Shown here piece after piece: positions 1-11,485 of a stretch of DNA of 64,000 nucleotides (its first letter is position 1; the number at the start of each line of letters is the position of its first letter). The DNA is from Abelmoschus esculentus. Its lineage: Eukaryota; Streptophyta; Magnoliopsida; Malvales; Malvaceae. The notes under the pieces are model-generated. The model was not told where the DNA came from, did not search any database, and saw only the letters and a program-made list of their open reading frames with translations. The position numbers were made by a program, and so were the translations under genes. Location of the stretch: positions 4,894,936 through 4,958,935 of the forward strand of contig JAUCBN010000017.1 of the NCBI GenBank assembly GCA_035048815.1, written 5' to 3'.

Positions 1-1704
1 ACCATCATGTATAAGGCAATTAACCATATTATATTTCAAATCATATAACTTGTTGCTCATAATGCATGCATAAATTGTTCAACAAATGAACCAAAAGCCA
101 TGCCCAAAGGCACCATTATATATAAGGCAAATAACCATATTGTACTTCAAATCATTTCTCATAATTTTTCATAATCATGAATGTTAAATAAGCTATGCAT
201 TTCAGCAAGTATCTCTCATGTATGCACCAATTCAAATCATGCTCATGTATTTCCATAAATCTCATTGCATTACCAACATAATGCCTTTATCAAATGAAGC
301 CGAAACTCATATCGATTTATCAAAAACATTTACATTACTTACTCTTGAACTATGTAAGGTTTTCACACACTTCCATAGTCCCCAAAATAGAACCGTACCA
401 AACGCGATTCGCTTTAAATCCGAAATCACTTACCAACAAGTGAAACGAGCTTTTGCCGCTATCCGATGATCGCACCAACGCACCAGCACTCAAACTTCTT
501 CTTGTACCTCTTCTACAACATTAAAAACATAACATTCTCACATCATAACATTCTCAAACCAACAGCCATATCCAATCACCATTAAACTACCGAAAACTTA
601 GCCGAAAAGATCGTAAACTAAGCCGAAACGCATCCGAACAACATCAGCCCAAAACCTAATGAATCTAAAATCTAATCCACTTCAATAATGAACCAAAAAC
701 ACATCCAAACCATCCTTATACCTCCAGGAACATTTAAGCATCTAAAACAGCCCATAAAACAACCGAAACGCACCTTAAAACTACACCGATTGCATTATTC
801 CGGGATTAAATTAATGTGCTATCAAATCAAGACTCAATTAATCATTTAATTAACATAAAAACACAATTGAATCCATCTAATTCCAGCATTGAATGAGATC
901 CAAAAAGATTTCACAAAAACTTCCACAAAAACATTAGATCTAACATTAAAAACATAGAATCAAGTTTTTATTAAAAGATTAGCGAGCTAATACTTGGGAA
1001 TTTCAATAAAGAACCTTAGAAAAGAATAAAAATCCAGAAAATTACCTTCAAGATCTATTCACCAAAAAGATATAATTTCTTCTTCTTGATTCCTTGCAAT
1101 TTGATGTTGATTTGATGAAATTGATGCTTAGGTTTTGTAAAGGATGGAAAGGTGATGCAAATGATGTAATCTTTGTTGAAAAAGATGCAAAAATCAGCAA
1201 GGAATTGAAGAGAAAAGATGAAGAGATAGTGGAGAGAAAATGAGAGAAAAAGATGAGAGAAAATGAGAGAAAAGTGGTTTTGAGAGAAAATGATTAAAAA
1301 TCTAATTAAAGTAATTAAAAATACATTTTGGTGAATAAATCATCTTTAAAAATTAGAAATGGGTTTATGGCCCTCTAAGGATTCTAAGTTTAGCTTGCTT
1401 TTCAATTTAGTCACTAAAACATGTAATTTCCGAAAATTACCAAAATAAGTCCTCCAATTTTTCCAAAAATTACAAATTAGACATTTATGCATAATTAAGC
1501 ATAATTAAAAATCAATATAAAGTCCAAATCATTCTCTTTTAATTTTGAAACATATTTTTAATATTTCAAACCATATTCCAAAATTATTATTTTCCCTAAT
1601 TAAAATATTCTTATTCATTTTTCCCCTGGAATAATGAACCGGAGAATCCGATTCGACCCGAATCGAATTCTCCAAACTACTAACCCCAAAATCGGGATGT
1701 TACA
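1..1704 (-). repeat. 3' LTR of element A (partial)
   Basis: On the minus strand the LTR begins TGTAACATCCCGATTTTGGG at 1704, directly after the polypurine tract, and runs off the left edge of the window. It matches the right half of the 5' LTR (19827-21497) at roughly 98% by eye: about 11 substitutions over the first 480 bases, plus small indels. One indel is a purine-rich segment of about 20 bp duplicated near 1235-1265. No gene is visible here; short open frames such as 218-469 occur in both LTR copies and are not coding. Confidence 0.9.
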
Positions 1705-1971
1705 ACTCTCCCCCTCTTAAGAAAATTTCGTCCTCGAAATTTACCTGAAATAAACACGTGAGGAATTACTCCTCCAAACTTTTTCCTTGTCTCCCAAGTT
1801 GCCTCTTCGCCACCTTGGTGCTTCCAAAGCACTTTAACCAAACCTATGGTTCTTCCTCGAAAAACCTTTGTATCCACATTCAAAATCCTCACCGGTTCCT
1901 TCTCATAACTCATATCCGCCCTTAACTCAGACTCCTCAACTAGAACAACATGAAAAGGATCTTAATGATAC
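1680..1971 (-). pseudogene. Chromodomain and C-terminal tail of element A polyprotein
   Basis: The open frame 1913-1680 reads as a Tekay-type C-terminus: a chromodomain-like core (EPVRIL, then VKVLW, then EEATWE) followed by the tail SGKFRGRNFLKRGRVVTSRF, which reads through the polypurine tract into the LTR and stops at 1680. Upstream, 1914-1971 carries the preceding segment (MLRKY, then HVVLVEESELRADMSYE) but it is separated from the integrase frame by a frameshift near 1972. In chromoviruses this domain fused to integrase is thought to steer insertion to heterochromatin. The same tail occurs in B, D and F. A remnant, not a functional protein. Confidence 0.8.
1705..1718 (-). other. Polypurine tract of element A
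   Basis: On the minus strand the bases AAGAGGGGGAGAGT lie immediately before the 3' LTR start. This is the expected site for plus-strand DNA priming. D (23594-23607), B (12745-12757) and F (about 49647-49660) have near-identical tracts at the same place. Confidence 0.85.
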
Positions 1972-2667
1972 TTACGAAGCATCGATACATTGAAACACAT
2001 AATGTATCTTACTCAACTCCACCAGCAACCTCAACCGATAACAACCAATTGGCTCTAACACCTCATATGGTCCAATAAAACGAGGACTCAACTTACCCTT
2101 ACGTCCAAACCTCACCACCTTCTTCCACGGAGAAACCTTAAGAAACACTTTGTCCCCAACATCATACTCTATCTCCCTACATTTCAAATCGGCATAAGAC
2201 TTCTGCCTATCCGAAGCTTCCTTAAGTTTAGCACATATCAACTTAACTTTCTCATCCGTATCCTTCAGCACTTGAGGCAAAGATACATACTTCTGTCCAA
2301 CTTCCTTCCAACACAAAGGTGTACGACACTTACGCCCATATAACGTCTCAAACGGTGCCATTTGTATACTCGTCTGAAAACTATTATTATAAGCAAACTC
2401 CAGCAACAACAATTGCTTCTCCCAAGAACCTTGAAACTCGATAACACAACATCTCAACATATCCTCTAAAGTCTGAATAACACGCTCAGACTGTCCATTC
2501 GTCTGTGGATGATAAGCCGTACTAAAACTAAGCCTCGTACCCAAAGCTGTCTGCAAACTCCTCCAAAACCTAGATCTAAACCGCGGATCTCTATCTGATA
2601 TGATCGACTTAGGCACACCATGCAACCTCACCACCTCAGAAACATACAAATCCGCCAACTTATCCAC
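1972..2667 (-). pseudogene. Integrase catalytic core and C-terminal domain, element A
   Basis: A 231-codon open frame. It includes the second catalytic Asp (SDRDPRF, about residues 24-30), the catalytic Glu in GQSERVIQTLEDML (about residues 58-71), the conserved EFAYNNSFQ and APFE.LYGRKCRTPLCW segments, and the GPY/F-like region (SPRFIGPYEVLE, about residue 200). The first Asp lies in the preceding broken fragment. The end has diverged (IGCYRLRL, then QCIDAS stop) where relatives read PVAYRLRLP and VFHVSMLR, so at least one deletion and a frameshift separate it from the chromodomain. Longest surviving coding frame of A. Confidence 0.85.
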
Positions 2668-2670
2668 AGA

Positions 2671-3009
2671 TCACATTGTATGCACGGCAAGAAAATGTGC
2701 ATGCTTTGAAAACCTATCAATAATAACCCATATAGAATCCTTCTTGGACTCCTTCACATCTTTCTTTAAACCAACCCAAAAGTACACACTTTTGAGATCT
2801 CTATACATCTTCACACTACCCGGATGCATAGCAAACAGACTAGTATGAGGTTCCACCAAGATAACTTGCCCCAACTCCAGATCATCCGCCACCACAATCC
2901 GACCTCTAAAACACAACACCTCATCATCATCAAAACGATACTCGGTCGGTCTACCCTTAGACATATCCACCACAAAAGGTACCAACGTCTCATCCTCTAA
3001 CTGTTTCAC
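2671..3009 (-). pseudogene. Integrase N-terminal zinc-binding region of element A, internally deleted
   Basis: A 112-codon frame. It starts with the linker (QLEDETLVPFVVDMSKGRPTE), passes the His half of the HHCC zinc motif (VEPHTSLFAMHPGS) and YFWVGLKKDVKE, then jumps to SKKDSIWVIIDRFSKHAHFL. In B the same two segments are separated by the Cys pair, VKA.HQ.PSG and the catalytic TMDF segment, about 60 residues in all. That block is missing here while the frame stays open, so the copy lacks both zinc-binding cysteines and the first catalytic Asp. Confidence 0.75.
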
Positions 3010-3053
3010 CTTATCATCTCAACCAAGGTAGGTTTTACTTACAACTCCACCAC

Positions 3054-3278
3054 TCAATCACCTTCCTTTGAAATACTCAACTTAGCAAACATCACTCTCA
3101 ACTCAACTGTAGTCTTACGGCTCAAAGATTCAGCCACCACCTTAGTTTTCCCCTGATGGTAAGCAACAGACAACCCACACTTACCCTCTTTGGACAACCA
3201 ACAAATTCCTTCCTCACACCAAAGCAACAATGCACAACCTACCATACCATCCCAACCTCTATAGAAAACATAACTCAA
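3054..3278 (-). pseudogene. RNase H C-terminal fragment, element A
   Basis: Only the last half of this frame is recognisable: YHQGKTKVVAESLSRK followed by TVELRVMFAKLSISKEGD. It matches EYHPRKANIVADALSHK in B and EYHLVEANVIADALSLK in D, at the RNase H end. The first 40 codons are unrelated and match the non-coding module of F near 48535-48630. The fragment therefore marks the junction between the replaced internal module and surviving pol sequence. Confidence 0.65.
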
Positions 3279-6004
3279 AAGAAAACCCCATAAGGTTGAT
3301 AACCAACTCTTGATAACCGCAACGGTTCCCGTACCATCACCATCGAACTAACCTTAATTTTGACATCCTCCCACATACCAGGTAACCAACTAAGCCTTTC
3401 AACAACCTCCACTCCACACAACAAACTTCAGACTAACTTTGCACAAAACTGTCAACATTGTCTTAAGCAAACTCCACCAACAACAACAACTTCATTATGA
3501 GTCATATTAACCATATCACAACGTCACAACATATCATCCATTTACCCATGAATGATAAAACCCAACATCCAAACAACAACCTATGTCTGTCCTAAAAACT
3601 TTTAAATCTTATCATGTTATAGATACACCACTCACATATCTTTCCAATGGGACTTAGGAACCCAAGAAAACCGTACTCCAACAAACGATTGATCCAACAA
3701 ACCTCATAAGAAAACTTCATACCATCGATAAAACTTACTACCAAACTTATGATGATTCTTTCTAACTTATTCCTTGGCACCTTTACTACTAAAAATAACC
3801 CAAAGAAAATTGATCCTCAAGCTTACCTTATCAGCATGATAAACATTTACATATGATTCAAACATAATCCAAACCAGCTTAGTCAAATACACATGTTTCT
3901 CCCCAACTCCTACCACAACACTCACCACCAAACCCATGGAAAAAGATTACCATAAGCCCTGCTCAAAATACTATTTCATCTCGAAACTTTCCGTAAAAAC
4001 CATGCGGTTAACATAATACAAAAAGATTCTCAACACAAAACCGAACCTTGCCAAGAACATATCCTTCACTAGACCCTCAACAAATACTTTGCCACGACTT
4101 GTCCCCGATCAACTTTACCAAGGTTGAATTTCACTCATAGATCCACCATATAACTAGGTCTCCCTATAGGTTAACCGAACATCTTCCCGTGTAACTCCAC
4201 AACAACCCAGACTTATCCCACAAACAAACTCCCATTGCAAGCACCCTTATGTAAGCCAAGTCATCCCCAGTTGCTAACATTCTACAAAACATATCATACA
4301 AGAAACTTACCAACTTTGTGTCAAACTCAACATTGTACTCATCATAACGATAATATCTCCAACTTAAGGTTTAGCCATCATAACCAACTCCACCAAGGTT
4401 CAAAATTTAAAATCTACACATCACTAAGTGCCTTGACACTTAACCCAAAACTTTTTTTTTCATTATCAACTCATCGACAAACCAACTCCTACATTAGCTA
4501 TACCCCTACAAAATCCAATCTTGTAGAACCATTCCTTCCACTAGCTCTAACATCTCTTATTTTATAACCTAACTAAAGCGGTAACCATATTGATGAAACA
4601 TCCACAAACACGAAACCACCGAACACAAAACCTCAAAACACTTTTCAATAAAAACAAACCCATAAGACTGAACAATTGCTACAAACCATAAATTGTCCAA
4701 CGATCCATATTACACCATTTCAGACATCATCAAAGACTAACTTTACCCGAAGTATATCCAACTTAACATCCTATAAACACAACATGTATACTTTCCTCCT
4801 TTATAGCACAACCAAACTTCTCAAGGTCACAACAATCTATGATTCAAACCCCCAATTTCACAACTCTCATACCAATAAGTATCTCATATTTTACTTCCAT
4901 CCTAACCATACCAGATTGGTCACAACTTCCAATCTAACTGCACACTAACCATACTACAAAGAATTCCATGTAATTTCCACAAAAATAATTTTATATCACT
5001 TAGAAAAACACCAACCCGCCTTACTCTACAAAATATACGGCAACCTTGTTACAACCTCCAAATCTTAACTAGAAAGAATCCTCAAAACTCAGCCTTACCT
5101 TTAGTAATGACCAACTCAAACTAACCATAACTCAGGGTATTTACCTTGGTTTCAAACATTCACAACTCTGAGACCAACCACTCATTCCTCATCCAAGACT
5201 ATTCCCTAACCAAAAGGGTAGCTTGCCCACTACACATTCAGCTTAACACCACAAGAAAGTTCTTTCAACCCCTTTTGTTTCCATACCTTCACCTTAAAAG
5301 AACCAACCACACTCCACTTACACCCTCAAGGAGCTACTCGCAAGTGTGAACAAATGTATGCATGATTTCCTGTATGCCCTCATAAATGCCTATGCAAGTG
5401 CATATGCATGTAAATGCAATTTCTAATGTCATGCTTAAGAATGCATGCATGTCCTACATTATCTATAAATATATACATATATGTGCTCTTAATCTAAACA
5501 TGATTATTGTTCACACTCACAAATAACATCCTCAATTCCAACAACTTCAACTACCATCCTATTGACAGCTCCCAAGTCAGATTAGCAACAGCCGTACCAG
5601 CTTCAGTAGAATAAAACACACCCGGAGAACGGTGCAACACCACAAACTAACCTTTTAGCCTAACCGAAGGCACACTTATAGAGGAGGAAGAATTTACTCT
5701 TCCCTAACAGTCATTTCATCTTCAATCTTGACCATCCAAGTTCATACCAACAGTATCTAGTGACTTACATCTCAAAAACATATTCAAAAACTTTAAATAT
5801 GCAGCTTAAAACATAATACTCAAATAAAACAAACTTATATTCGGGCAAGATCCAAGGGAAAACTGAGAGCATCTGAAATTATGTTGGCATTGGCAATATG
5901 TAACCGATAACCCTATTTTAACCATCATTAATCAAAGTAAAATCATCAAGAATAGATTTTCATACTCCAATAACATATCATGCTCAATCAAACATATCAT
6001 GATC
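3279..6004 (-). other. Non-coding internal module of element A, shared with F
   Basis: This 2.7-kb stretch occupies the place of gag, protease, RT and most of RNase H. I see no gag zinc knuckle, protease or RT motif. It is collinear, on the opposite strand, with F 45900-48540. The match includes the segments near 5500-5760 / 46030-46300, 4900-5200 / 46650-46950 and 3600-3780 / 48017-48200. The last part (5820-5890) also matches D's leader (28140-28200), so the 5' leader is shared by all three. Long short-ORF runs here (4235-4567, 4676-4948) show no family motif. Confidence 0.7.
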
Positions 6005-6039
6005 TGTAACACCTGTGTGGCAAAAAAAAAAGAGAATAA

Positions 6040-6115
6040 AAGTGGGGTTGTGGGGTTTCAAACCCACAACCCTCAGCCTGGATAACCTGTGACCAAACCG
6101 TCTGAGCTAGTTAAC
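6040..6115 (-). promoter_or_regulatory. tRNA-like segment with pol III A-box and B-box matches, antisense in 5' LTR of B
   Basis: On the minus strand, TAGCTCAGACGG (6109-6098) fits the A-box consensus TRGYNNARNNGG. About 45 nt downstream GGTTTGAAACC (6064-6054) is one base from the B-box GGTTCGANNCC, set in a hairpin (GGGTTGTGGG pairing with CCCACAACCC). The 3' LTR copy has a perfect B-box. No 7-bp acceptor stem closes the structure, so this is not a tRNA gene. It could be a tRNA/SINE-derived fragment or a fortuitous hairpin. Confidence 0.5.
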
Positions 6116-6235
6116 TCTTGGTGAATTTTATCCCTCATCTAGCTTTTAACCCGTTCACGTTCTGATAAATAAAAATAATAAGAATAGCTTCGAATAAAAC
6201 AGTTGGTTCATGTTAGAACCACTTTAGATCTAAAA

Positions 6236-6720
6236 CAACCATCTGTTCGAATCATCTCAACCCCTCACCTGCCCCGTCTTCGGCCGCTGCCGATCTCACC
6301 CAACCGCTGCGCCGTGCCGTACACCGCCACCACCGGTGTGTTCGTCGCCGTCCCCCGATCAAAACCCCTCCATCGATGCGCCTATCTACCACCGCCTCCG
6401 CCGTGAATCGGGGCCTGAAGGTTCGTCGAACCTAGGGTTAAACCCCATTCGATCAAATGCCTATTTGGCCTCCGTCCGACGTTGCATCGGCGCGTCATTG
6501 CCGTTGCCGTGACCGCCGCGTCAAGGCAAGCAAAACCCGACCTCAACCGCCTCCGCTCACCGTCGTTTGAGCCGTCGTCGGAGTTTTGCGTCAACCTCGG
6601 ATTAGGGATCTCATAGTCCTCCCGACCGAGTACCGACCCAACCTGGTTCCTCCCGGTTCGACCCAACTCGTGATCCGATCATGACCCGGTCCAGTACTGC
6701 TGCAGAGCGAGGCTCAGCCG
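6236..6720 (+). other. CpG-rich block within the 5' LTR of B
   Basis: A GC- and CpG-dense stretch (many CCG, CGCC and GTCG steps) inside otherwise AT-rich DNA. The 3' LTR carries the same block at about 12990-13470. Short open frames occur on both strands but differ between the two LTRs and show no domain, so I regard the block as promoter or leader sequence and not coding. Confidence 0.6.
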
Positions 6721-7782
6721 CCTAGTAGATCACCTGTGTGCTTCTACTCTTTTAAGGTGTGTTCCCTTACGTGCTATATATTGTGTATCATTGTTTTTTT
6801 CTGTTTATACAAACCAAGCATGTACACTTGACTATCTCTAGACTTTACCTTGACACACATGTTGAACTTGATCACATTCTGTTTTGCTAAATGCCTGATA
6901 TATTATACATGACATGTCCTGATTTAGCATTACATGATATCTGAATAAATACTGCCACTGCCATCATTATACCTGTTATTACTACATGTCTGTCACTTTA
7001 GGTTTGGGGATGATGAGTATTGCCTGTTATTCGGTTCAGCCTTGATCCAGCTGGTAATTCTGACCTATTACGGTTCCTAGCTATGGTTGGGGTAATTCCG
7101 TCCTGATATCGGTTCCCGTGCTATAGCTGGGGTAATTCCGTCCTGTTTACGATACCTTTGCCCCTTTGGGCTTAGGTTAATGCCTGTACTAGACTCTGTT
7201 CTGGGGAACCGTATCCTGGTGATCGGATAGGGGTAGAATATCATGTCATGCATCTCATGCATTGTTTTTCTGATATCATTGTATATTGTTTTACCTATGA
7301 TTTTTATGCACTGTTGGAACACACTGGGCTTCATAGCTCATACTTGTTTTCTTCCCCCTTTCAGATATCCGTAGATAGGCAACCCGGATTGGCACTCGGA
7401 GGATCTACACCTCCAAGATCATATTTTGATGTAATGCTTGTATTCTCCGTGTCATTAGTTATGGTGACATGTGCCTTTATTTTGTTATTAGTATGCCTAT
7501 ATTTTGTTACTAGATAGTTTTTAACTCATCATGTTTTATTACCGTGATACAGATTGTTTCATGAACAATGATTTGAACACACATTACCTTTGAGATTAAC
7601 AAGTTACTATGGTCATATGAATTATGGTCGATTTCATGAATTTGATGGAACTGTTATCTTTACAGGATATTTTGAATTTTGGTTAAACTTGTATTTATTT
7701 TATGTTCGTTTCAAAGAAAAAAAAATGTGACTACTTTAGGTCGGGCTTTTCGCATAGGCCGGTCTAGGGGGTTACATTTAGT

Positions 7783-7794
7783 TGGTATCAGAGC
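7783..7794 (+). other. Primer-binding site of element B (initiator tRNA-Met)
   Basis: TGGTATCAGAGC lies six bases after the 5' LTR end. It is complementary to the 3' end of plant initiator tRNA-Met, the usual primer for this group. The leader from 7795 to 7967 has no open frame of note. Confidence 0.9.
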
Positions 7795-7967
7795 TTTTGG
7801 TTTTAAGATTCTCGGACTGTGATGGGTCCTAAATAAAACGTTTTCTGCTAAACTGTTTTTAATTAATATCTGAAAGGCCATGTCACCTATATCTTTTGTA
7901 TTGTGTATGATTCTCCAGTGCCAATTCTAATCCCATAAACTCTATACTTGTAGATTACCTGAGACTC

Positions 7968-9413
7968 ATGAGTGCCCGTAGAGCTTGTCGGACCACCCGA
8001 GGGCGTGGTCGTGCGACTAGCTTCGCCAATCCTATAGAGGAGCCTATCAGTGGCCCTCCGCCCATCACTCCTGTAGACCCTCCCATTCCTGCTAGCACTA
8101 CTGTACCGCCTGGACCACATCCTCCAACGGGCATAGGTATGTCTACCCCGGTCAAAGGGGCACCGGCACCGAGCATCGAGCCTGCTACTACAGTGACAGA
8201 CGAGACCCTTAGTAGACAGTTCCTTCAGCTGATACAGGGAGCTGTCAGAGCTTTAGGTGCTATGCCAGATACTCCTATCTCTCAGATCCTGATCGCCAAT
8301 GGGGTGAGGACTTTTTCTGGATCCCTGACAGGTGCACCTTCTGAGGCTGAGTCATGGTTGTATGACACTGAGAGACGCATGGACCTACTGGGTTTGGAGC
8401 CAGCTAAGAGATATTTGGGAGCTGTGTCTATGCTTGATGGTAATGCCCACGTCTGGTGGGAATCTGTGGTTAGTAGTGTATCGCCTGATGTGTTGACTTG
8501 GGACTTCTTCAAGGAGCGGTTCAGGAACCGTTTCTTGGGGGAGCGTTATCTGAGAGAGAGGCGTCAGGCCTTCAAGGACTTGATTCAGGGTACCATGACA
8601 GTGGCCGAGTATGAGTTACAGTTCCTGGATCTGATGAGGTATGGCGCTGGGTTAGTGGCTACAGAGAAGGATAGGTGCGACAAGTTTCTTAAGGGTCTCC
8701 GTATCGGTATCAGAGACAGAGTAGCCACGCACCATGATACAGTATTTGAGGATCTTGTGAACCGTGCAAAGACAGCTGAGGACTTGGAGAAGCTTTCTGA
8801 TAGTCAGATCACCAGGGATTAGGATCGTGATAGGGACAGAGATAGGGATCGCAGGAAGGACCGTAACCGATCTGGGGGACACGGCCATGGTGAGTCCTTT
8901 AGTCGCCCTGCTAAGAGGGCTCGATCTGCACTGAGTCAGAGAGGTGGTTCCTACCATCGGCCTACGACACCTCAGGACTCTACCGTCAGCCGAGGTGGTT
9001 CTTCTAGGTTTCCGACTGTATCAGCATGTGACTTTTGTGGCAATCTGCATAAGGGCGAGTGTAGGAAGAAGACTGGAGCATGTTTTTGATGTGGATCTTC
9101 CGAGCACTTTCTGAGAGACTGCCCACATCCACCTTCTGCTGATCGATCATCGACCCATACCCCTGTGCACACTCAGACTCCTTCCCGATCTCAAACATCT
9201 AACCAGACACCTGCTACGGGGCTTTTTCAGGGTAGAGCTTCTGGGTCAGTTGCTAGATCCGATACCCGGGGCCGAGGCCACTAGAGTGGTGGACCTCCTG
9301 TTTCTGAGGCTCGTCAGCTAGCACTAGTTTATGCTACCAAACGTCGGGATGACCGAGATGAGCCAGATGTTATCGTAGGTACTTTTACCATCCTTTCTGT
9401 CCCGTACTTTGCT
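7968..9413 (+). pseudogene. gag: gag of element B (capsid and nucleocapsid)
   Basis: Starts at ATG 7968. A Pro/Thr-rich N-terminus leads to a retrotransposon gag core (about residues 130-280) with the marks WWESV, LTWDFFKERF, YLRERRQAF and CDKFLKGLR. A TAG at 8820 (codon 285) ends the open frame, but the same frame continues through an RD-repeat basic stretch and two zinc knuckles at about 9028-9120. The first is unusually spaced, the second is C-x2-C-x4-H-x4-C. A TGA at 9087 sits inside the second knuckle where Arg is expected, and a TAG at 9282 follows. The frame is then continuous with protease-RT at 9414. All three stops can be explained by single C-to-T changes from Gln or Arg codons. 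Confidence 0.88.
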
Positions 9414-11483
9414 TTGCTTAACAACGGTTCCACCCACTCCTATGTATCCAAGTCAGTATCTGGCGATCTTCCAATCTCTGTTGAGGACACCGAGAGTGTT
9501 GTGACCGTTATGAGCCCCGTGGGACAATCTTTATCTGTGATTAAGGTGTTTCGGAGATGTCCTCTCGTTGTGGAAGGGGAAGTGTTTCTTGCGGATCTTA
9601 TGGAACTTCCTTTACAGGAGTTCGATCTCATCTTGGGGATGGACTGGTTATCTGAGCATCGTGTTAGTCTGGACTGTGAGGCCAAAAGGGCCACGTTAAG
9701 GACTCAGGATGGACGATCCGTAGTTTTGGTTGGTGAACGTCGAGGTTATCTGACCAATGTTGTATCAGTTTTGACTGCTGACAGGATGATCCGTAAGGGA
9801 TACGAGACCTTTATTGCCTGTTTCCTTAACACAAAGGGGTCTCTATCCAAGATCGAGGAAATTCGCACTGTTAGCGAGTTTCCTGAGGTTTTTCCTGAGG
9901 AGCTACCGGGTCTCCCTCCAGATAGGGAGGTTGAGTTCGAGATTGAGACTTATCCCGGATCAGCACCAGTTTCTATGGCCCCGTACCGTATGGCTCTGAA
10001 AGAGTTGAAGGAGTTAAAAGTTCAGTTACAAGAACTGCTTGACCGAGGGTTCATCCGACCTAGCTCTTCCCCCTGGGGAGCTCCTGTACTCTTTGTTAAA
10101 AAGAAGGATGGTTCCCTTCGGTTATGTATCGACTACCGGAAGCTGAACAAGCTAACGGTGAAGAATAAGTACCCTTTACCCATGATCGATGACTTGTTTG
10201 ACCAGTTTCGGGGAGCCACAGTCTTCTCGAAGATTGATCTTCGATCTGGGTACTATCAGTTGAAGGTTAAGGGCTCGAATGTTGCTAAGACTGCTATCCA
10301 CACCAGGTATGGGCATTACGAGTTTTTAGTGATGCCTTTCGGGTTAACTAATGCTCCTGCTGCCTTCATGGACCTGATGAACCGTGTCTTTCGACCCTAT
10401 CTGGACCAGTTTGTTGTTGTGTTCATTGATGATATCCTGGTTTACTCCCGCTCTGAGGACGAGCATGTTGGGCATCTGAGAGTAGTGCTGCAGACTCTTA
10501 GAGAGCATCGATTATATGCCAAGCTAAGTAAGTGTGAGTTCTGGCTTAGTGAGGTGGCTTTTCTGGGACATATTGTTTCAGCTAAGGGTATCCAGGTGGA
10601 TCCGAGTAAAATTGATGCAATCACTAGTTGGAAGCCTCCTAGAAACATGTCTGAGATCCGCAGTTTTCTGGGCTTAGCTGGGTATTACCGACGCTTTGTC
10701 GAGGGTTTCTCCATCATCGCTGCCCCTTTGACAAAGCTTCTGAGGAAAGATGTTCCTTTCGTGTGGTCCGAGGCCCAACAATCTAGTTTTGACCAGTTGA
10801 AGTCAGCTTTGACCCAAGCTCCAGTTTTAGCACAACATGAGTCAGGAAAGGACTTTACAGTTTACAGTGATGCCTCGCACTCTGGACTTGGATGTGTTTT
10901 GATGCAGGATGGTAAGGTGATCGCTTATGCATCACGTCAGTTGAGACCACATGAGGGTAACTATCCCACCCATGATCTTGAGCTTGCTGCAGTGGTTTTT
11001 GCTTTGAAAATCTGGAGACACTATCTCTATGGAGAGAAGTGTTATATCTTTACCGATCATAAGAGCCCGAAGTACCTCCTCACTCAGAAGGAGCTTAACC
11101 TGAGACATCATCGTTGGTTGGAGCTTCTTAAGGATTATGACTGCGAGATTGAGTATCATCCGAGAAAAGCTAATATTGTGGCTGATGCTTTGAGTCATAA
11201 GACCATATCAGACCTGAGATCCCTATTTGCCAGGATGAGTGTATTTGATGATGGTAGCCTACTGGCTGAGTTACAGGTTAAACCGACCTTGGCCGAGCAG
11301 AACAAAGCCAAGCAGCGGTTAGATGACTCCTTACTTCCTGTTATGCAGCAAGTTGAGCAAGGATCCACCTCTGTTTATTCTTTTGATCAGGATGGGGTCC
11401 TTTGTTTTAACGGTCGTTACTGTGTACCCAACGACACTGAGTTGAGGCAGATCATTCTCAGAGAGGCTCATAGTAGTCCTTAG
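9414..11483 (+). pseudogene. pol: Protease, reverse transcriptase and RNase H of element B
   Basis: A 689-codon open frame, the longest in the window. Aspartic protease is at about residues 1-90: the active-site motif reads NNGSTHSYV, so the catalytic Asp is Asn here, whereas H keeps DNGSTHSYV. The RT spans about residues 170-440: FVKKKDGSLRLCIDYRKLN, YYQLKVK, MPFGLTNAPAAF and the catalytic FIDD at residues 336-339. The RNase H follows with its acidic residues (VYSDASHSG, LELAAVVFALK, TDHKSPKYL). The frame then runs into the integrase zinc region and ends at 11483 because one base is missing after HSSP. RT and RNase H residues look intact. Same frame as gag, so the ATG at 9414 is unlikely to be a real start. 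Confidence 0.93.
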
Positions 11484-11485
11484 CT

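Larger units (their letters stand above)
6005..7776 (+). repeat. 5' LTR of element B
   Basis: Starts TGTAACACCTGTGTGG and ends GGTCTAGGGGGTTACA; 1772 bp. It contains a tRNA-like antisense segment (6040-6115), a CpG-rich block (6236-6720), a TATA-like CTATATA at 6774-6780 and an AT-rich remainder. Compared with the 3' LTR it keeps about 110 bp (around 7460-7570) that the 3' copy lacks. Most differences between copies in the first 300 bp are transitions. Confidence 0.93.

Noticed and set aside
6425..6445. Telomere-like CCTAGGGTTAAACCCC in B's LTR
   Set aside because: A single occurrence, not tandem, repeated only because the LTR is duplicated.
6203..6666. Open frames in the CpG-rich block of B's LTR as a possible host gene
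   Set aside because: They lie inside an LTR, occur on both strands, and differ in length between the two LTR copies.
7248..7517. Hydrophobic 89-codon frame in B's 5' LTR as a membrane peptide
   Set aside because: Half of it falls in the segment missing from the 3' LTR; AT-rich DNA easily encodes hydrophobic runs.
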